Assembly (NCBI GenBank): GCA_001769855.1
Contig: MEPP01000011.1
Span: 62,001 to 126,000 of the forward strand
Source of the DNA: Bdellovibrionales bacterium GWA2_49_15
GTDB lineage: Bacteria; Bdellovibrionota; Bacteriovoracia; Bacteriovoracales; Bacteriovoracaceae
DNA length: 64,000 nt
Direction: 5' to 3'
Part shown: positions 63,247-64,000 of the stretch, one piece after another
Position numbering within the stretch: position 1 is the stretch's first letter
Layout: each line of letters begins with the position of its first letter
Program-made: the position numbers and the translations under genes
Notes under the pieces: generated by a model
The model's input: the letters and a program-made list of their open reading frames with translations, nothing else
Told to the model about the DNA's origin: nothing
Database searches by the model: none

Positions 63247-64000
63247 CTAGAAACCGAACGAGAGTTTGCCGACCACCACCTGGTTATCATAAACCTTGGC
63301 CAATTCGGCGCCCAGATTTAAGAAGAGCAGATGCAGCTGGCAACCAAGGAAATAATAGGTATCACTTTGGGAGACATCTTCTCGAGCGGAAAGAGGCACG
63401 CTCACATCAAAAATCGAGACTGTTCCCGTGGAGGTGAGTGATGATTTTCCGTCGATCCGACCCAGACCGGCAAAGGGCTCGATAAAAAGAATTTTCTTAC
63501 CGACGGTGAGAGAATAGGCGGTGGATTTATTTTCATAGGTAACATTGACGGGAACATTGCTGATTGTTTGTTTCCATTTCAGCTCCGCTTTAGTGAAGTC
63601 GACCTTGAGCTTTAGATCGATAAAGGGGATGGCCGAGATAACTTCGTTGATGGTCCAGCGGCCGCCAATGGACATATAATCATATTCAAAGTCGCCTACT
63701 GTAACTGGAAGAATGCTCGCCTCAATCCCCAATCCAAAAGGAACCGTGACGATTCCCATGAGCCCGGCCTTAGGCAAGCGAGAGACATTTTCAGGTACCA
63801 GGGCATCAATATGAGGAGAGTCGGCCACTCCTCCTAAAACGCCGATCTCAAAACCAAAAATCTTCCCCAGACTGCTGGCACCGCTCACCGTGGTGGGATA
63901 CATAATGGAACCTAAATCTTTATAAATCCCATCCAACTGCCCTTGGGTGACGTTGGAGAGAGTGGGTTGGTCCGCGGCCGCTTGCAAGGCAAAAATGAGG
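63247..64000 (-). CDS. Predicted outer-membrane barrel protein, partial (start beyond window)
   Basis: The frame is open to the right edge, where LIFALQAAA looks like the end of a signal peptide, so the start codon lies just outside. The visible mature chain (about 245 residues) has an N-terminal helical piece (LSNVTQGQLDGIYKDLGSIM) and then amphipathic beta strands (FGFEIGVLGG, GLMGIVTVPFGLGIEASIL, LFIEPFAGLGRI). It ends VVVGKLSFGF with the C-terminal Phe of a BAM substrate. It precedes the RND exporter on the same strand and may be transcribed with it. No specific family is named with confidence. Confidence 0.75.
   Translation of the reverse strand, partial: LIFALQAAADQPTLSNVTQGQLDGIYKDLGSIMYPTTVSGASSLGKIFGFEIGVLGGVADSPHIDALVPENVSRLPKAGLMGIVTVPFGLGIEASILPVTVGDFEYDYMSIGGRWTINEVISAIPFIDLKLKVDFTKAELKWKQTISNVPVNVTYENKSTAYSLTVGKKILFIEPFAGLGRIDGKSSLTSTGTVSIFDVSVPLSAREDVSQSDTYYFLGCQLHLLFLNLGAELAKVYDNQVVVGKLSFGF

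Overview
The window carries about 42 protein genes, almost back to back. No tRNA, rRNA, CRISPR array or insertion sequence was seen, and no gene-free stretch exceeds about 300 bases; the longest gaps are 6423-6642, 10244-10454, 19215-19421 and 33357-33577. Base composition looks close to 50% GC. The mix suggests a free-living or predatory Gram-negative bacterium of the Bdellovibrio/Bacteriovorax type (Bdellovibrionota). It includes very large lipoproteins, a phage-tail-like fibre with a self-cleaving S74 chaperone, many outer-membrane barrels, a B12-dependent ribonucleotide reductase and B12-binding radical SAM enzymes. This placement is an inference from gene content; no marker gene was phylogenetically tested.

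Layout. 1-807: 3' end of nrdJ. 804-23086: a cell-surface region with a 1872-residue Cys-rich lipoprotein, a secreted 834-residue protein, a small barrel protein, an S74 fibre lipoprotein, and a 1929-residue lipoprotein with cadherin-like repeats and an FGE/C-type-lectin-like end. It closes with a membrane protein carrying a Gly-Ser linker and a coupled single-span partner. 23075-28386: thioesterase, glutamate racemase (murI), enolase, a kinase-like membrane protein and an outer-membrane barrel. 28511-35078: an anchored secreted protein, two more members of the Gly-Ser-linker family overlapping as ATGA, a barrel and a DUF3943 protein.

35141-42120: an EamA transporter, a periplasmic App1-type phosphatase, a HAD phosphatase, then ffh-rpsP-khpA closed by a strong terminator, a long MurQ/GCKR-like protein, tatA and queF. 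42202-44592 is a single open frame joining a complete ferrochelatase to an MFS transporter. 44676-50958: phospholipase-D-like protein, an (alpha/alpha)6-barrel-type lipoprotein, a secreted ricin-B lectin protein and a ferredoxin-like protein. 51024-55454: an operon of a FecR-domain protein, a TPR/barrel protein and a lipoprotein. 55447-64000: bacteriohemerythrin, an overlapping operon of a GNAT-like protein and two B12-binding radical SAM proteins, a secreted protein of unknown function, an RND exporter and the 3' part of a barrel protein.

The strongest leads are: (1) the ferrochelatase-MFS fusion; (2) a three-member family of Gly-Ser-linker membrane proteins sharing a C-terminal RYR[KR] motif; (3) the group of giant surface lipoproteins and fibre that may serve adhesion or prey recognition; and (4) the GNAT/double radical SAM operon beside an RND exporter. 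Several hairpins near gene ends are also recorded.
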